This document shows, piece by piece, positions 28,740 through 39,337 of a stretch of 64,000 nucleotides of DNA. Location: contig CANLPZ010000003.1 of NCBI GenBank assembly GCA_947493145.1, positions 1-64,000 of the forward strand. Reading direction: 5' to 3'. This DNA comes from an uncultured Paracoccaceae bacterium (lineage in GTDB: Bacteria > Pseudomonadota > Alphaproteobacteria > Rhodobacterales > Rhodobacteraceae). Numbering within the stretch: position 1 is the stretch's first letter; each line of letters opens with the position of its first letter. The position numbers and the translations under genes were made by a program. The notes under the pieces are model-generated. The model did no database searches. It saw only the letters and a list, made by a program, of their open reading frames with translations, and was not told where the DNA came from.

Positions 28740-30929
28740 ATGGCTGACATCATTTACACTAAAGTAGACGAAGCACCTGAACTAGCGTCTGCGTCTTTCC
28801 TTCCAATCATCCAAAAATTTGCGTCCATGGCGGGCGTGACTGTTGGTACAATGGATATTTCATTGGCGGGCCGGATTATTGCGACCTTTCCTGAGTATTT
28901 GAAAGAAGACCAACGTCAGAATGATGATCTTGCTGAACTTGGTCGTTTGGTGAAAACAGCCGAAGCGAATGTCATCAAGCTTCCAAACATTTCAGCCTCG
29001 GTTCCGCAACTTGTTGCAGCGATTGAAGAATTGCAAAGCCAAGGATTTGCACTGCCGGATTACCCTGAAAACCCAACAACGGACGAAGAAAAAGCCGTTC
29101 GCGCAAAATACGACACGATCAAAGGCTCTGCCGTGAACCCAGTTCTGCGCGAAGGCAACTCTGATCGCCGCGCTGCTAAGGCTGTTAAGTCCTATGCCCA
29201 AAACAACCCACACCGCATGGGTGACTGGGCCGCAGACAGCAAAACACGCGTCGCATCGATGTCCGGCAATGATTTCCGGTCGAACGAAGTTTCTGCGACC
29301 TTGGCATCTGAAACCGGTGCAAAAATTGTGTTGGAAACAGCCAATGGCGAAACCGTCTTAAAGGACGGCCTGTCCTACCCTGCCGGCACAGTTGTTGATG
29401 CAACATTCATGTCAGGTGCTGCGCTGGATGCGTTCCTGTTGGACGAGATCGCCAAAACCAAAGACGAAGGCGTCCTATTTTCGCTTCATATGAAAGCGAC
29501 AATGATGAAGGTTTCCGACCCGATCATCTTTGGTCACGCTGTTAAAGCCTTCCTAAAGCCCGTGTTTGATAAATTCGGCGCTGAATTGGATGCCCTTGGC
29601 GTAAACCCGAACCAAGGCTTGGGTGCGCTTTTGGAAAAAGTCGATGGGAACGCCGACATTAAGGCCGCAATCGACGCATGTATGGCCGACCAACCGCCAA
29701 TGTATATGGTCGACAGCGACCGTGGTATCACCAACCTGCACGTCCCGTCTGATGTGATCATCGACGCGTCAATGCCTGCGTTGATCCGTGCCGGTGGTAA
29801 AGGCTGGGGTCCTGATGGGAAAGAAGCAGACGCAGTTTGCGTGATCCCAGACAATTCCTATGCGCCGGTTTATGACGAAACCATCAAGTTTTTCAAAGAG
29901 AACGGTAAACTCAACCCTGCGACGGCTGGTACGGTTCAAAACATCGGTCTTATGGCGCAAAAAGCCGAAGAATACGGGTCCCACCCAACCACTTTTGAAA
30001 TCGCAGAGGCCGGTAAGGTAAAGCTGATCTTGGACGACGGTACCGTTCTTCATTCGCATAACGTTCAGCCCGGTGACATCTGGCGGTCTGCCTCAGCGCG
30101 CAAAGCTCCAATCGAAGACTGGGTTAACCTCGCCATCGATCGCCAAGCCGCCGAAGGATGCGAAGCCGTGTTCTGGCTTGACGAGACCCGTGCGCATGAC
30201 GCGGAGCTGATCGCCTACGTCAAACCAATTTTGGAAGCCAAAGGCGTCGCCGACAAATTCCAAATCATGTCCCCTGCCCTTGCAACACGCAAAGCATTTG
30301 AAACCATCACTGCGGGCGACACACATATCGCCATCACCGGTAACGTGTTGCGCGACTATCTGACCGACTTGTTCCCGATTTTGGAATTGGCGACCTCTGC
30401 GAAAATGTTGTCGATCGTGAAATTGATGAACGGCGGCGGCTTGTTTGAAACAGGCGCTGGCGGGTCGGCCCCGAAACATGTGCAACAGTTGATGGAAGAA
30501 AACCACCTGCGTTGGGATTCACTGGGTGAATTCACAGCTCTTGGGGAAAGCTTGCAATTCTTGGCCAACCGCACGGGCAATGCTAAAGCGAAAATCTTGG
30601 GCGAAGCCGTCGACGCCGCAACCCAAGGCATCCTCGACAATAACCGCTCACCATCGCGCAAGGTCGGCGAACCCGACAACCGTGACAGCCACTACTGGTT
30701 CGCCCGCTACTGGGCCGAAGCCATGGCCGCACAAACCGAAGACGCAGATTTGGCTGCTGAATTCGCCCCAATCGCCAAAGCTCTTGCGGACGGTGAAGCG
30801 ACAATCACAGCAGAACTCGCCGCCGTACAAGGCAAAGCCGCAGATCTGGGTGGGTATTACAAAGGAAATGAAACACAGATTCAAGCAGTGATGACGCCAA
30901 GCGCAACACTAAACAACATAATAAACTAA
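28740..30929 (+). CDS. icd: Monomeric NADP-dependent isocitrate dehydrogenase
   Basis: The 729-residue product matches the monomeric IDH family (usually about 740 residues) from end to end, for example [52 protein letters not shown] and [13 protein letters not shown]. It oxidises isocitrate to 2-oxoglutarate with NADP in the cytosolic TCA cycle. ATG 28740 is chosen over 28692 because AAGGG lies upstream and MADIIYTK is the family N-terminus. It stands alone and is closed by a strong terminator at 30937-30977. Confidence 0.95.
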   Translation: MADIIYTKVDEAPELASASFLPIIQKFASMAGVTVGTMDISLAGRIIATFPEYLKEDQRQNDDLAELGRLVKTAEANVIKLPNISASVPQLVAAIEELQSQGFALPDYPENPTTDEEKAVRAKYDTIKGSAVNPVLREGNSDRRAAKAVKSYAQNNPHRMGDWAADSKTRVASMSGNDFRSNEVSATLASETGAKIVLETANGETVLKDGLSYPAGTVVDATFMSGAALDAFLLDEIAKTKDEGVLFSLHMKATMMKVSDPIIFGHAVKAFLKPVFDKFGAELDALGVNPNQGLGALLEKVDGNADIKAAIDACMADQPPMYMVDSDRGITNLHVPSDVIIDASMPALIRAGGKGWGPDGKEADAVCVIPDNSYAPVYDETIKFFKENGKLNPATAGTVQNIGLMAQKAEEYGSHPTTFEIAEAGKVKLILDDGTVLHSHNVQPGDIWRSASARKAPIEDWVNLAIDRQAAEGCEAVFWLDETRAHDAELIAYVKPILEAKGVADKFQIMSPALATRKAFETITAGDTHIAITGNVLRDYLTDLFPILELATSAKMLSIVKLMNGGGLFETGAGGSAPKHVQQLMEENHLRWDSLGEFTALGESLQFLANRTGNAKAKILGEAVDAATQGILDNNRSPSRKVGEPDNRDSHYWFARYWAEAMAAQTEDADLAAEFAPIAKALADGEATITAELAAVQGKAADLGGYYKGNETQIQAVMTPSATLNNIIN

Positions 30930-30936
30930 AATGCAT

Positions 30937-30977
30937 GGGTGAAATTCAAAAGAGCTGAATTTCACCCAAACTTTTTT
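30937..30977 (+). terminator. Rho-independent terminator after icd
   Basis: A perfect 12-bp stem (GGGTGAAATTCA 30937-30948, TGAATTTCACCC 30956-30967) with a 7-nt loop is followed by AAAC and six Ts. It isolates icd from the polysaccharide locus. Confidence 0.92.
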
Positions 30978-31083
30978 ATCAATTTGGCCTATAAAAAATT
31001 TAGTTCTTAACAAACACATCGCTTGTGTGTAATCCGCATTTTAGGATTAGTCTGCACGACAGTGGATACAGGTATTTGTTATC

Positions 31084-32361
31084 ATGAAATGTTCTTCGTT
31101 AAAAAAAGTTGCTGTAATTGGTCTTGGGTATGTTGGCTTACCTTTGGCCGTCGAGTTCGCCAAAAAACGCGATGTATTAGGCTTCGATATTAATCAAAAC
31201 CGCATCAACTCATTGAAAAACGGGACAGATTCAACACTTGAAGTCAGTGACAGTGAGCTTGCAGAGGCCTCGGGCTTGACGTTTTCCAGTGATAGTTCCG
31301 ATTTAGCCAGTTGCGACATCTTTATCGTAACTGTTCCTACACCCATCGATACCAGCAAACAACCTGACCTTTCTCCACTAGTGAAAGCTTCAGAAACTGT
31401 GGGGCGCAGTCTTAAACAAGGAGACTTAGTTATCTACGAGTCTACTGTATACCCGGGCGCAACGGAAGAAGTGTGTGTTCCACAATTGGAAAAGTCATCT
31501 GATCTTAAATTCAACGAAGATTTCTATATTGGATATAGTCCAGAACGGATCAACCCAGGTGACAAAGAACATCGCTTGCCTTCCATTAAGAAAGTAACCA
31601 GTGGATCAACTCCCGAAATCGCCGAAGAAGTCGACCAGCTATATGCATCAATTATTACCGCGGGTACCTTTAAGGCCGAATCTATCAAAGTTGCCGAGGC
31701 TGCAAAGGTCATTGAAAATACACAACGTGATATCAACATCGCCTTGATTAACGAGCTTGCACTAATTTTCAATAGGTTGGGGATAGATACAGAAGCTGTT
31801 CTAAAGGCAGCTGGAACTAAGTGGAATTTTCTACCATTCCGTCCTGGATTGGTCGGAGGACATTGCATTGGAGTTGACCCCTACTACTTAACCCACAAAG
31901 CAGAAAGCATAGGCTATCATCCAGAAATGATTTTGGCAGGACGGCGCCTGAATGACAGCATGAGCGAATATGTCGCGAACCAATTGGTTAAAGCCATGCT
32001 GAAGCGTGGAATTCCGATAAAAGGTGGTAAGATTTTGATTTTGGGTCTCACTTTTAAGGAAAACTGCCCAGATCTCCGAAATACAAAAGTCATTGATGTT
32101 GTGACCGAGCTGAAAGAGTTTGGACTCGATGTTGACGTTCACGACCCTTGGTCAAACAAACAAGAAGCCAAGTCGGAGTATGGAATCGCACTCCTAGACT
32201 CGCCAGAAAAAGAAAGCTACGACGGAATCATAGTCGCTGTTGCCCACGATGAATTCAAAAAGTTAGGTTCTAAGGGTGTTCGCGCATTTGGAGTGGCGGA
32301 TCATGTTCTCTACGACTTAAAGAATATCTTTGGACAACATGAATCAGATTTGAGACTTTAA
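31084..32361 (+). CDS. wbpA: UDP-N-acetylhexosamine 6-dehydrogenase (WbpA/TviB/WecC family)
   Basis: This is a 425-residue nucleotide-sugar dehydrogenase. An N-terminal Rossmann motif ([16 protein letters not shown], about residues 13-28) is followed by the family VPTPID and EVGR-type segments. The catalytic cysteine sits in [12 protein letters not shown] (about residue 261). The C-terminal domain has [15 protein letters not shown]. It oxidises the 6-hydroxyl of UDP-GlcNAc (or ManNAc) to the uronic acid. Because WbpB-, WbpD- and WbpE-like genes follow immediately, the WbpA role (UDP-GlcNAc to UDP-GlcNAcA) is most likely. It is first in the 31084-39333 operon. The upstream 154 bases hold the icd terminator and only a weak promoter candidate (TTAACA 31007-31012, TAATCC 31030-31035). 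Confidence 0.88.
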   Translation: MKCSSLKKVAVIGLGYVGLPLAVEFAKKRDVLGFDINQNRINSLKNGTDSTLEVSDSELAEASGLTFSSDSSDLASCDIFIVTVPTPIDTSKQPDLSPLVKASETVGRSLKQGDLVIYESTVYPGATEEVCVPQLEKSSDLKFNEDFYIGYSPERINPGDKEHRLPSIKKVTSGSTPEIAEEVDQLYASIITAGTFKAESIKVAEAAKVIENTQRDINIALINELALIFNRLGIDTEAVLKAAGTKWNFLPFRPGLVGGHCIGVDPYYLTHKAESIGYHPEMILAGRRLNDSMSEYVANQLVKAMLKRGIPIKGGKILILGLTFKENCPDLRNTKVIDVVTELKEFGLDVDVHDPWSNKQEAKSEYGIALLDSPEKESYDGIIVAVAHDEFKKLGSKGVRAFGVADHVLYDLKNIFGQHESDLRL

Positions 32362-32374
32362 GCTGAGGTCAGAA

Positions 32375-33313
32375 ATGAAAAAATTTGCGCTAGTTGGTGC
32401 AGCCGGATACATTGCACCCCGGCACATGAAGGCTATAAAAGACACAGGCAACAATCTTGTCGCAGCGCTCGATCCAAACGATTCAGTTGGAATAATTGAT
32501 AGCTATTTCCCCAATGCCCATTTTTTCACTGAATTTGAACGCTTTGACAGGCATTTAGACAAGCTTCGTCGTGAAAAAAAGGAACAAGTAGACTTCGTTT
32601 CAATTTGCTCACCCAATTATCTCCACGATAGTCATATGCGTTTTGCGCTTAGATCCGGCGCTGACGCAATTTGCGAGAAACCACTCGTTCTCAATCCATG
32701 GACGATTGATGGCTTGCTCGACATGGAAAAAGACACAGGTCAAACTGTGCACACTATACTGCAATTAAGAGTGCATCCTTCAATTGTAAGGCTTCGTGAC
32801 GAAATTCAAAATTCGGACCCATCAAAAAAGTTTGATGTAGATTTGTCATATGTGACGTCTCGCGGAAACTGGTATTTGCAAAGCTGGAAAGGCAATATCG
32901 ACAAGTCCGGTGGGATTTCGACGAACATCGGTGTACATTTCTATGACATGTTGCATTTCTTGTTTGGCAAGCTTCAACAAAACCATGTTCACTTAAATGA
33001 TCAGACAAAAGCGGCAGGGTTTCTTGAGTATGAACGCGCACGTGTTCGGTGGTATTTGTCATTAGACGAGCAAGATGTTCCTAAAGTCCACCGAGATGAA
33101 GGGCAGCGAACCTATCGTTCAATCACTGTAGATGGAAAAGAAATCGAATTTTCGGGTGGTTTCACCGATTTACACACACGCAGTTACGAAGAAATTCTTG
33201 CAGGGCGTGGGTTCGGTTTAGAAGAAAACCGTGTTGCGATCGAAACAGTGTCTTCTATTCGCAATTCGAGCGTCGTATCCTTAGGTGAAAAACACCCATT
33301 TCTTGGCCAATAA
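32375..33313 (+). CDS. wbpB: Gfo/Idh/MocA oxidoreductase, WbpB-like UDP-GlcNAcA 3-dehydrogenase
   Basis: This 312-residue protein has an N-terminal Rossmann fold ([21 protein letters not shown]), the [11 protein letters not shown] segment and [10 protein letters not shown], which carries the EKP lysine typical of Gfo/Idh/MocA enzymes. The motif [14 protein letters not shown] matches WbpB/WlbA proteins, which oxidise C3 of UDP-GlcNAcA to the 3-keto sugar with NAD. A clear Shine-Dalgarno (GAGG) lies six bases before the start. It sits 13 bases after wbpA and before the acetyltransferase and aminotransferase of the same pathway. Confidence 0.88.
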   Translation: MKKFALVGAAGYIAPRHMKAIKDTGNNLVAALDPNDSVGIIDSYFPNAHFFTEFERFDRHLDKLRREKKEQVDFVSICSPNYLHDSHMRFALRSGADAICEKPLVLNPWTIDGLLDMEKDTGQTVHTILQLRVHPSIVRLRDEIQNSDPSKKFDVDLSYVTSRGNWYLQSWKGNIDKSGGISTNIGVHFYDMLHFLFGKLQQNHVHLNDQTKAAGFLEYERARVRWYLSLDEQDVPKVHRDEGQRTYRSITVDGKEIEFSGGFTDLHTRSYEEILAGRGFGLEENRVAIETVSSIRNSSVVSLGEKHPFLGQ

Positions 33314-33315
33314 CC

Positions 33316-33897
33316 ATGACTTACTTTTGCCATGAAACAGCAATTGTCGACAAAGGCGCAGACATTGGTACAGATTGCCGAATTTGGCATTGGGTTCACG
33401 TCTGTGGTAAAGCTAAAATCGGCGAACGCGTTTCATTGGGTCAAAATGTGTTTGTCGGGAACGACGTTTCAATTGGAAACGATTGCAAAATTCAAAACAA
33501 TGTTTCGGTGTTTGACCGCGTACACCTAGCGGACGGTGTGTTTTGCGGCCCATCTATGGTTTTTACTAATGTTTATAATCCGCGGTCTCTAATAGAACGC
33601 AAAGCCGAGTACCGAGAAACAACAGTTAAACGCGGTGCGACGCTTGGTGCAAATTGTACTGTTGTTTGCGGTATCGAAATCGGTGAGTTTGCTTTTGTCG
33701 GTGCTGGCAGCGTTGTCAAATCTGACGTACCAGATTTTGCCCTTGTTGTGGGTGTCCCCGGCAAACAAATTGGCTGGATGAGCGCGTTCGGTGAAAGGTT
33801 GAACTTGCCGATAAGCGGAACTGCTGCTGAAACATGCCCTCACACTGGTGACGTTTATCGACTTAGTGGCAGTAAAGTCACAAGGGAGGAAGCATGA
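33316..33897 (+). CDS. wbpD: WbpD-like UDP-3-amino-GlcNAcA N-acetyltransferase
   Basis: This 193-residue left-handed beta-helix acyltransferase has repeated hexapeptides ([40 protein letters not shown]) and the WbpD/WlbB N-terminus ([21 protein letters not shown]). It acetylates the 3-amino group formed by the WbpE-type aminotransferase, giving UDP-2,3-diacetamido-2,3-dideoxyglucuronate. Its stop codon overlaps the next gene's start (ATGA). The C-terminal ~35 residues extend beyond the helix without a recognised motif. Confidence 0.88.
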   Translation: MTYFCHETAIVDKGADIGTDCRIWHWVHVCGKAKIGERVSLGQNVFVGNDVSIGNDCKIQNNVSVFDRVHLADGVFCGPSMVFTNVYNPRSLIERKAEYRETTVKRGATLGANCTVVCGIEIGEFAFVGAGSVVKSDVPDFALVVGVPGKQIGWMSAFGERLNLPISGTAAETCPHTGDVYRLSGSKVTREEA

Positions 33898-34991
33898 TCC
33901 CATTTGTCGACTTAGCCGCACAACAGGTTAGGCTAAAATCTGAAATTGATGCAGGTATTGCGCGTGTATTATCGCACGGAAAATACATTCTGGGGCCAGA
34001 AGTTAACGAGTTAGAGGAGTTGCTTGCAGACTATTGTGGCGCAAAATATTGCATTTCATGTGCAAATGGTACCGATGCACTGCAAATTGCCCTTATGGCA
34101 CTCGATATTGGACCTGGTGACGAAGTCGTTTCTCCCGACTTCAGTTATATCGCCACAGCGGAAGCAGTGGCGCTTCTCGGCGCAAATGTAAAATTTGTGG
34201 ATGTTAACAAAGAAAGTTTCAATCTAAATCCACAACATCTTGAAGCGAGTATTTCGGAACGTACAAAAGCTATAATCGCGGTTTCTCTTTACGGACAACC
34301 CGCCAATTTCGAAAAAATTAATGCAATTGCCAAGAAATATAATTTACCAGTAATTGAAGATGCTGCCCAAAGCTTTGGGGCTTCCACCAAACAAAATAAA
34401 TCCGGTAACCTAACCACTATTGCCTGTACAAGCTTTTTTCCATCTAAACCTTTAGGATGTTACGGGGATGGTGGAGCCATTTTCACATCCGATGATGAGT
34501 TAGCTCAAAAAATAAGACGCATTGCTCGTCATGGTCAATCAAGAAGGTATTATCACGAAGTTGTGGGTGTAAATTCACGTTTAGATACTATTCAAGCTGC
34601 AATTTTGCTTCCCAAATTGAAAATTTTGGATAGCGAAATAGAAGCAAGAAACAACCTTGCTGAAAAATATTCAAAAGCGTTACATAAAAAGAACAATTTG
34701 ATTGTTCCAAAGTTAAGCGACGGAATTAAATCAGCTTGGGCACAATATACAATTCGCACATCTGCACGTGACAAATTGCAACAACATCTAAAAGATAAAG
34801 GCGTACCTTCAGTGGTACACTACCCACTCACGTTAAGCGAACAACCGGCTTTTAAAGACGCGCAAGCTACATCGTCATCGGTTAGTCGAAACCTTGCGGA
34901 AACTGTATTAAGTTTGCCAATGCATCCATACATGGATACCGAGACCGCAGAATTTGTTATCGAGTCAGTTTTGAGTTTTGAGTGTGAGTAA
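33894..34991 (+). CDS. wbpE: DegT/DnrJ/EryC1 aminotransferase, WbpE-like
   Basis: This 365-residue PLP enzyme is preceded by a strong GGGAGG ribosome site. Family motifs are [10 protein letters not shown] at the start, [33 protein letters not shown] (cofactor aspartate) and [16 protein letters not shown] with the Schiff-base lysine. It aminates the 3-keto sugar made by the WbpB-like enzyme, using glutamate. It overlaps wbpD by four bases and the following gene by about 14, so it is tightly coupled within the pathway operon. Confidence 0.9.
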   Translation: MIPFVDLAAQQVRLKSEIDAGIARVLSHGKYILGPEVNELEELLADYCGAKYCISCANGTDALQIALMALDIGPGDEVVSPDFSYIATAEAVALLGANVKFVDVNKESFNLNPQHLEASISERTKAIIAVSLYGQPANFEKINAIAKKYNLPVIEDAAQSFGASTKQNKSGNLTTIACTSFFPSKPLGCYGDGGAIFTSDDELAQKIRRIARHGQSRRYYHEVVGVNSRLDTIQAAILLPKLKILDSEIEARNNLAEKYSKALHKKNNLIVPKLSDGIKSAWAQYTIRTSARDKLQQHLKDKGVPSVVHYPLTLSEQPAFKDAQATSSSVSRNLAETVLSLPMHPYMDTETAEFVIESVLSFECE

Positions 34992-36066
34992 ACAAAATCC
35001 TCTTCTTTTCGTTGGCAGAGGGTCTTCTGTTTTTGTAAGTAGAACGAGTTCAGATCTTTCAAAGCGAGGGTTCAATGTCGAACTGCTCGACTTAGAAAAG
35101 ACATCGTCCAACCAGAACAGATTTGTTCGGACGATCATCCAAATAGTTCAAACCTTTCTTTTGATTTGGAAATATGAACCAAGCCGTAAGGTTGTGATAC
35201 ACTCAATTACTGCTGAAGCCATTTGGCTCATCCCTTTGCTACGGCTACGCTTTAAACACATCGTCGGATTAGCATACGGAAGCGATATTTTAGGTCGATC
35301 AAAAAAGCGCGATTTCTTCCTTGAAAAGTCTTTACGTTTACTGACAAAATTTGTTGCGACAAACACAAATGTTCTTGAAGAAGCGATAAAATCTTTTCCC
35401 GTTGTTCAAACTAAAGCACCAGCCATATTGCGGTTTGGGCTACCCGTCTTTGAAGAACTCGACAAACTCGGCACCTGTTCAAACCTGCACGCTAAAAACA
35501 GCTTAGGTTTCAATACGGATAAATTTCTTGTTGCTGTAGGGTACGGGGCAACACCCAACCAACGGCATTTTGAAGTTTTAGAAAGTCTCGCAAAACAAAG
35601 CCGTTTCGATGAAATACCTGTAGAGTTCGTCGTACCTCTTCAATATGGCGATAAAGCCTATGCCGAAAAAATTTCAAAGATCTGCAAAGATCTGTTTCAA
35701 CCTAAGTCAAATATAGACATCACAACGCTGACAAATTTTCACGATCCAAAAACATCTGCGAAAATGCGTCTAGCCACAAACTGCCTGATTAATCACTCTA
35801 AAACAGACGCCTTTAGCGGAACGGTTCAAGAGACGCTTTACGCAGGTAATTTTGTCGCAGCACAGATTAATTTACCATATTCTGAAATGCCAGGATATGG
35901 AGCTCAGCTCGTTCCCTATACATCTTTAGATGAACTTTGGGGCATCATCGAAAAGATGGCGACCAATCAAATTCCAATTTCTAATGAAATACACAGCGAA
36001 ACGAAAAGGAATTTAGCTCAATTGAGTTCATGGGAGTATGTGTCCGCTGATTGGGCAAATCTTTAA
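34978..36066 (+). CDS. Putative GT-B glycosyltransferase
   Basis: This 362-residue protein overlaps the end of wbpE. TTG at 34978 or GTG at 34984 are both possible starts. The N-terminal half has a Rossmann-like pattern (LLFVGRGSSVFVSRTSSDLSKRGFNVELLDL). The C-terminal half contains VAVGYGATPNQRHFEVLESL, which resembles the WecF-type pattern of a glycine-rich turn followed by N-x-H, and a late acidic segment (NHSKTDAFSGTVQETLYAG). This supports a cytoplasmic glycosyltransferase adding a sugar to the undecaprenyl-linked repeat unit. Donor and linkage cannot be read from the sequence. It could also belong to a GT4-like family. Confidence 0.6.
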   Translation: MSVSKQNPLLFVGRGSSVFVSRTSSDLSKRGFNVELLDLEKTSSNQNRFVRTIIQIVQTFLLIWKYEPSRKVVIHSITAEAIWLIPLLRLRFKHIVGLAYGSDILGRSKKRDFFLEKSLRLLTKFVATNTNVLEEAIKSFPVVQTKAPAILRFGLPVFEELDKLGTCSNLHAKNSLGFNTDKFLVAVGYGATPNQRHFEVLESLAKQSRFDEIPVEFVVPLQYGDKAYAEKISKICKDLFQPKSNIDITTLTNFHDPKTSAKMRLATNCLINHSKTDAFSGTVQETLYAGNFVAAQINLPYSEMPGYGAQLVPYTSLDELWGIIEKMATNQIPISNEIHSETKRNLAQLSSWEYVSADWANL

Positions 36067-37359
36067 ATGAATAAAGTCCGAAAAATCGTTGCTAAGGCGC
36101 GATCCGATATTGGCCTGACATTTGCACGACAAATTGTCAGCGCTTTATGCAATCTCGGGGTCGTTTTACTTATCGCGAATAAATTAGGTTCGTTTGAACT
36201 CGGCGTGTTTTCTATCACCCTCGTTCTTCCTCAATTGATGGCAAGCCTTTTTGGGTTTGGAATTTCTGCCGCGAACATATTTTTTCTATCTCGAATTCCC
36301 AAGAGCCACGCTGTCATTTGGGCAACCACTTTCAGGTGTATCGCTTGTATTTCGCTTGTTGGCAGTTCTATCGCAGTCATATTTGTTTTTGTTTTTGGTG
36401 ACATCTTATTCAACGAAATACCTTTGGAAACAATCTACTTCGGTCTCATTCTGTTTCCAGCTACTTTGCTAAATTCGAACATACTTGCATTTTTTCAAGC
36501 AAGGCAGGACTTTAAAACCTTCAACTTACTCGTACTCATAAGCCCTTTTTTGGTTTTGGTAATTGCTCTTTTCGCTACACTTTTTACCGACTTTTATAGT
36601 CTAAACTTTCAAATTTTTCTCTCTGTGTTGGTTCCATATTTTGTTGCCATTTTGGGACTGATCAAACTTTCCCAAACAACTCCACTTTTCCAAGCAAACT
36701 TCTCCAAAAGATATCTTCGACTGGCATTGTCGTATGGACTTAAAGTTCATTTAGGCCGTATCGCTACGCTTCTAATTACCCGTATCGATCTTTTGATGGT
36801 CAACTTCTTCTTAGGTGCTTCATCTGCGGGTGTATATACGGTGGCCGTCCGTCTGACAGAACAAATATGGATGATTTCAAATGCCGTTTCGATCGTTGTG
36901 TTCCCAAAGTTGTCGGCAAATGAGAAAAAGAATGACGGTCTCAACATATCGGTAGCACGATTAAGCCGCAGAACCTTGCAGGTAACGTCAGGGGTTTCGA
37001 TAGGATTAGCAATAGCGGGGTACTCACTAATCCCAATTCTCTTCGGAGCAGGCTTTGAAAACGCATATTTTGTACTACTGTATCTCCTTCCGGGAATTGT
37101 CCTTTTTTCCAGCAGTCGCATTATCGCCAATCAATTTGCTGCAAAAAATCTCGTGCATATTAACCTGCGATTGACGTTGGTTACACTTGTAGCGAACACA
37201 ATATTCAATCTACTTTTGATCCCAAATTTCGGTCTGTCGGGCGCCGCCTTTGCAACAAGTCTAGCCTATTCATTTAATTTGCTTTTCCGACTTGTCTTTG
37301 TAAATAATTTTATGGATGAACCATGGAGACACTACATATGGTTACCAACAAAACGATGA
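36067..37359 (+). CDS. wzx: Wzx-type polysaccharide flippase (MOP superfamily)
   Basis: This 430-residue, strongly hydrophobic protein has about 12 predicted helices, starting directly after the previous stop. The pattern GLTFARQIVSALCNLGVVLLIANKLG at the N-terminus, and the late NLLLIPNFGLSGAAFATSLAYSFN, are typical of polysaccharide-synthesis flippases. It should flip undecaprenyl-linked repeat units across the inner membrane for the Wzy polymerase encoded at 43412. Composition is distinctly AT-rich compared with the flanking core genes. Confidence 0.88.
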   Translation: MNKVRKIVAKARSDIGLTFARQIVSALCNLGVVLLIANKLGSFELGVFSITLVLPQLMASLFGFGISAANIFFLSRIPKSHAVIWATTFRCIACISLVGSSIAVIFVFVFGDILFNEIPLETIYFGLILFPATLLNSNILAFFQARQDFKTFNLLVLISPFLVLVIALFATLFTDFYSLNFQIFLSVLVPYFVAILGLIKLSQTTPLFQANFSKRYLRLALSYGLKVHLGRIATLLITRIDLLMVNFFLGASSAGVYTVAVRLTEQIWMISNAVSIVVFPKLSANEKKNDGLNISVARLSRRTLQVTSGVSIGLAIAGYSLIPILFGAGFENAYFVLLYLLPGIVLFSSSRIIANQFAAKNLVHINLRLTLVTLVANTIFNLLLIPNFGLSGAAFATSLAYSFNLLFRLVFVNNFMDEPWRHYIWLPTKR

Positions 37360-37363
37360 CAAA

Positions 37364-38260
37364 ATGATCAACGTAACAGCAAAAAATTATCCCGAAGTCT
37401 ACCTTGTTGGAATGCCCAAAGCTGGAACAACTGCGCTTTTTCAAATTCTTTCGCAATCAAAATCAATCTTTCAAAGCACCGTAAAAGAACCAAATTATTT
37501 CACCCCAAACCTAAATATTAACCATCAAATTAAAAATGAAAACGACTACTTAGATTTGTACAAACTAGGAGTTTCAAACGGCCAAAAATGCATTGATGCA
37601 TCGGTATCATATTGTCATGAAATCGATGCGCTTAAAGGTATAAAAAAGTGCCGGCCGGATGCGAAAGTTATTTTAGTCATTCGAAAACCAAGCGCTCAGG
37701 TCGTATCTCAGTATCAACAAATGCTATATTCGGGGTACGAAGAAATACAGAAATTTGATGACGCATGGACCGACAGAATTTCAAATGGCCCTCCAATTAC
37801 AGGTGTATATAAAAATATCCGCGATTATCCAAGAAGCGGATCAATTCCCACGGTCTTGAAAAAAGTTCAATCCGTCTTTGAACCAAATAACATTGCCGTC
37901 GTGGTCTTCGAAGAACTCATAAAGAACCCCGAACAAACTATTGAGCAACTATGTAGTTTTTTGGATATTGATCAGTTTAAATTTTCTATTGATCCGACCA
38001 ACGAGGCCAAATACCCAAGATGGGTGCTCCTGCACAAAATCATCTTAGGAAATGGGGTACTATTTCGCATTGCAAAGACTGTTTTGTCCAAAATTCCGTT
38101 TTTAAACACAAAGAAACTCGCCACGATGTATTTTTCAAAAATGGTAAAAAAAGAAAAAGTTAGGGTTAGCGAAAAAACGTACAAAATGCTTGATACTTAT
38201 TTCGCAGATGATCAAAAACGAGTAGAAGAAATTCTCAATCGTAAAATTGAGCTCTGGTAA
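37364..38260 (+). CDS. PAPS-dependent sulfotransferase
   Basis: This 298-residue protein starts at ATG 37364, just after the flippase stop; an upstream in-frame start at 37316 would overlap it. The 5'-phosphosulfate loop reads VGMPKAGTTALFQIL (Lys19). The 3'-phosphate region is VILVIRKPSAQVVSQYQQ, with the R...S pair of the family. The length and motifs fit carbohydrate O- or N-sulfotransferases similar to heparan sulfotransferases. In a Wzx/Wzy locus it probably sulfates a polysaccharide residue, a feature common in marine organisms. The acceptor cannot be deduced. Confidence 0.85.
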   Translation: MINVTAKNYPEVYLVGMPKAGTTALFQILSQSKSIFQSTVKEPNYFTPNLNINHQIKNENDYLDLYKLGVSNGQKCIDASVSYCHEIDALKGIKKCRPDAKVILVIRKPSAQVVSQYQQMLYSGYEEIQKFDDAWTDRISNGPPITGVYKNIRDYPRSGSIPTVLKKVQSVFEPNNIAVVVFEELIKNPEQTIEQLCSFLDIDQFKFSIDPTNEAKYPRWVLLHKIILGNGVLFRIAKTVLSKIPFLNTKKLATMYFSKMVKKEKVRVSEKTYKMLDTYFADDQKRVEEILNRKIELW

Positions 38261-38274
38261 TTGCAGGTAAAATC

Positions 38275-39333
38275 ATGAAAATTTTAACAGTCGTCGGTGC
38301 GCGACCGCAATTTGTCAAAGCGGCAGCGCTTTCAAAACAAATAGCTCAAACTAACGGAATTGAAGAGATACTTCTTCACACAGGCCAACACTTTGACACT
38401 GATATGTCAGATGTGTTTTTCGACGAACTAGGAATACCCAAACCCCGATATAACCTAGGGATCGGCGGTGGTTCACACGGCGCCATGACAGGTCGTCAAC
38501 TCGAAGGCATCGAGAAAGTCCTATTAGAAGAAAAACCCGATTGGGTGGTTGTTTACGGCGATACAAACTCTACGTTGGCTGGGGCACTAGCCGCGGCGAA
38601 ACTTCATATTCCAGTAGCACACATCGAAGCTGGAATGCGCAGTTTTGACAAAGATGCTCCTGAAGAAATTAACCGGATTTTAACTGATCAAATGTCATCA
38701 GCGCTATTTGTTTCGACTGATGCTGCAAAAGAAAACCTTAAAAAAGAAAATATAGCAAAGCATTTGATTCATGAAGTCGGAGACATAATGTTCGATGCAG
38801 CTCTGCAATTTTCACAAGTTTCGAAAAAGCCATCTTGGGTATTGGGCACTTTTCTTGAGAAACCATTCATTTTGGCGACCATTCACCGTGCTGTAAATAC
38901 AGATAAGCCCCAAAACCTGTCCGAGATTTTCTTAGGACTACAAAAGTCCAAAAATCAAATTTTGCTTCCACTACATCCAAGAACAAAAGAAAAAATCCAA
39001 GCTTTTGGACTGAGCATTCCCGAGAACGTTATAATCGGTCCACCGGCGGGCTACTTGGAAATGCTATGGCTCGAACAAAATTGTAGAGCAATAGTCACAG
39101 ATTCTGGTGGTGTTCAAAAAGAAGCTTACTTCTTTGAGAAACCTTGCATTACGATTCGCGACGAAACTGAATGGACAGAACTTGTGGATAACGGATGGAA
39201 TGTTCTGGTGGGCGCAAATTCGGAAAAAATTTCTGACACAATAAAAAATTGTCGCGTTGGAACTACTGGCCTTAACCTATATGGAGACGGCCAAACATCC
39301 AGTAAGATCGTAAAGAAACTACTCAATAATTAG
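38275..39333 (+). CDS. wecB: UDP-N-acetylglucosamine 2-epimerase family (WecB/WbpI)
   Basis: This is a 352-residue epimerase. Motifs include VVGARPQFVKAAALS, ILLHTGQHFDTDMSDVFFDELGI (split across two segments), VVYGDTNSTLAGALAAAK, HIEAGMRSFDKDAPEEINR and ITDSGGVQKEA-like VTDSGGVQKEAYF. WecB converts UDP-GlcNAc to UDP-ManNAc; WbpI converts the diacetamido uronic acid to the manno form. With WbpA/B/D/E in the same operon the WbpI role is favoured, giving UDP-ManNAc3NAcA. It is the last gene of this operon and converges with the MBL-Rieske gene four bases away. Confidence 0.87.
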   Translation: MKILTVVGARPQFVKAAALSKQIAQTNGIEEILLHTGQHFDTDMSDVFFDELGIPKPRYNLGIGGGSHGAMTGRQLEGIEKVLLEEKPDWVVVYGDTNSTLAGALAAAKLHIPVAHIEAGMRSFDKDAPEEINRILTDQMSSALFVSTDAAKENLKKENIAKHLIHEVGDIMFDAALQFSQVSKKPSWVLGTFLEKPFILATIHRAVNTDKPQNLSEIFLGLQKSKNQILLPLHPRTKEKIQAFGLSIPENVIIGPPAGYLEMLWLEQNCRAIVTDSGGVQKEAYFFEKPCITIRDETEWTELVDNGWNVLVGANSEKISDTIKNCRVGTTGLNLYGDGQTSSKIVKKLLNN

Positions 39334-39337
39334 GCAG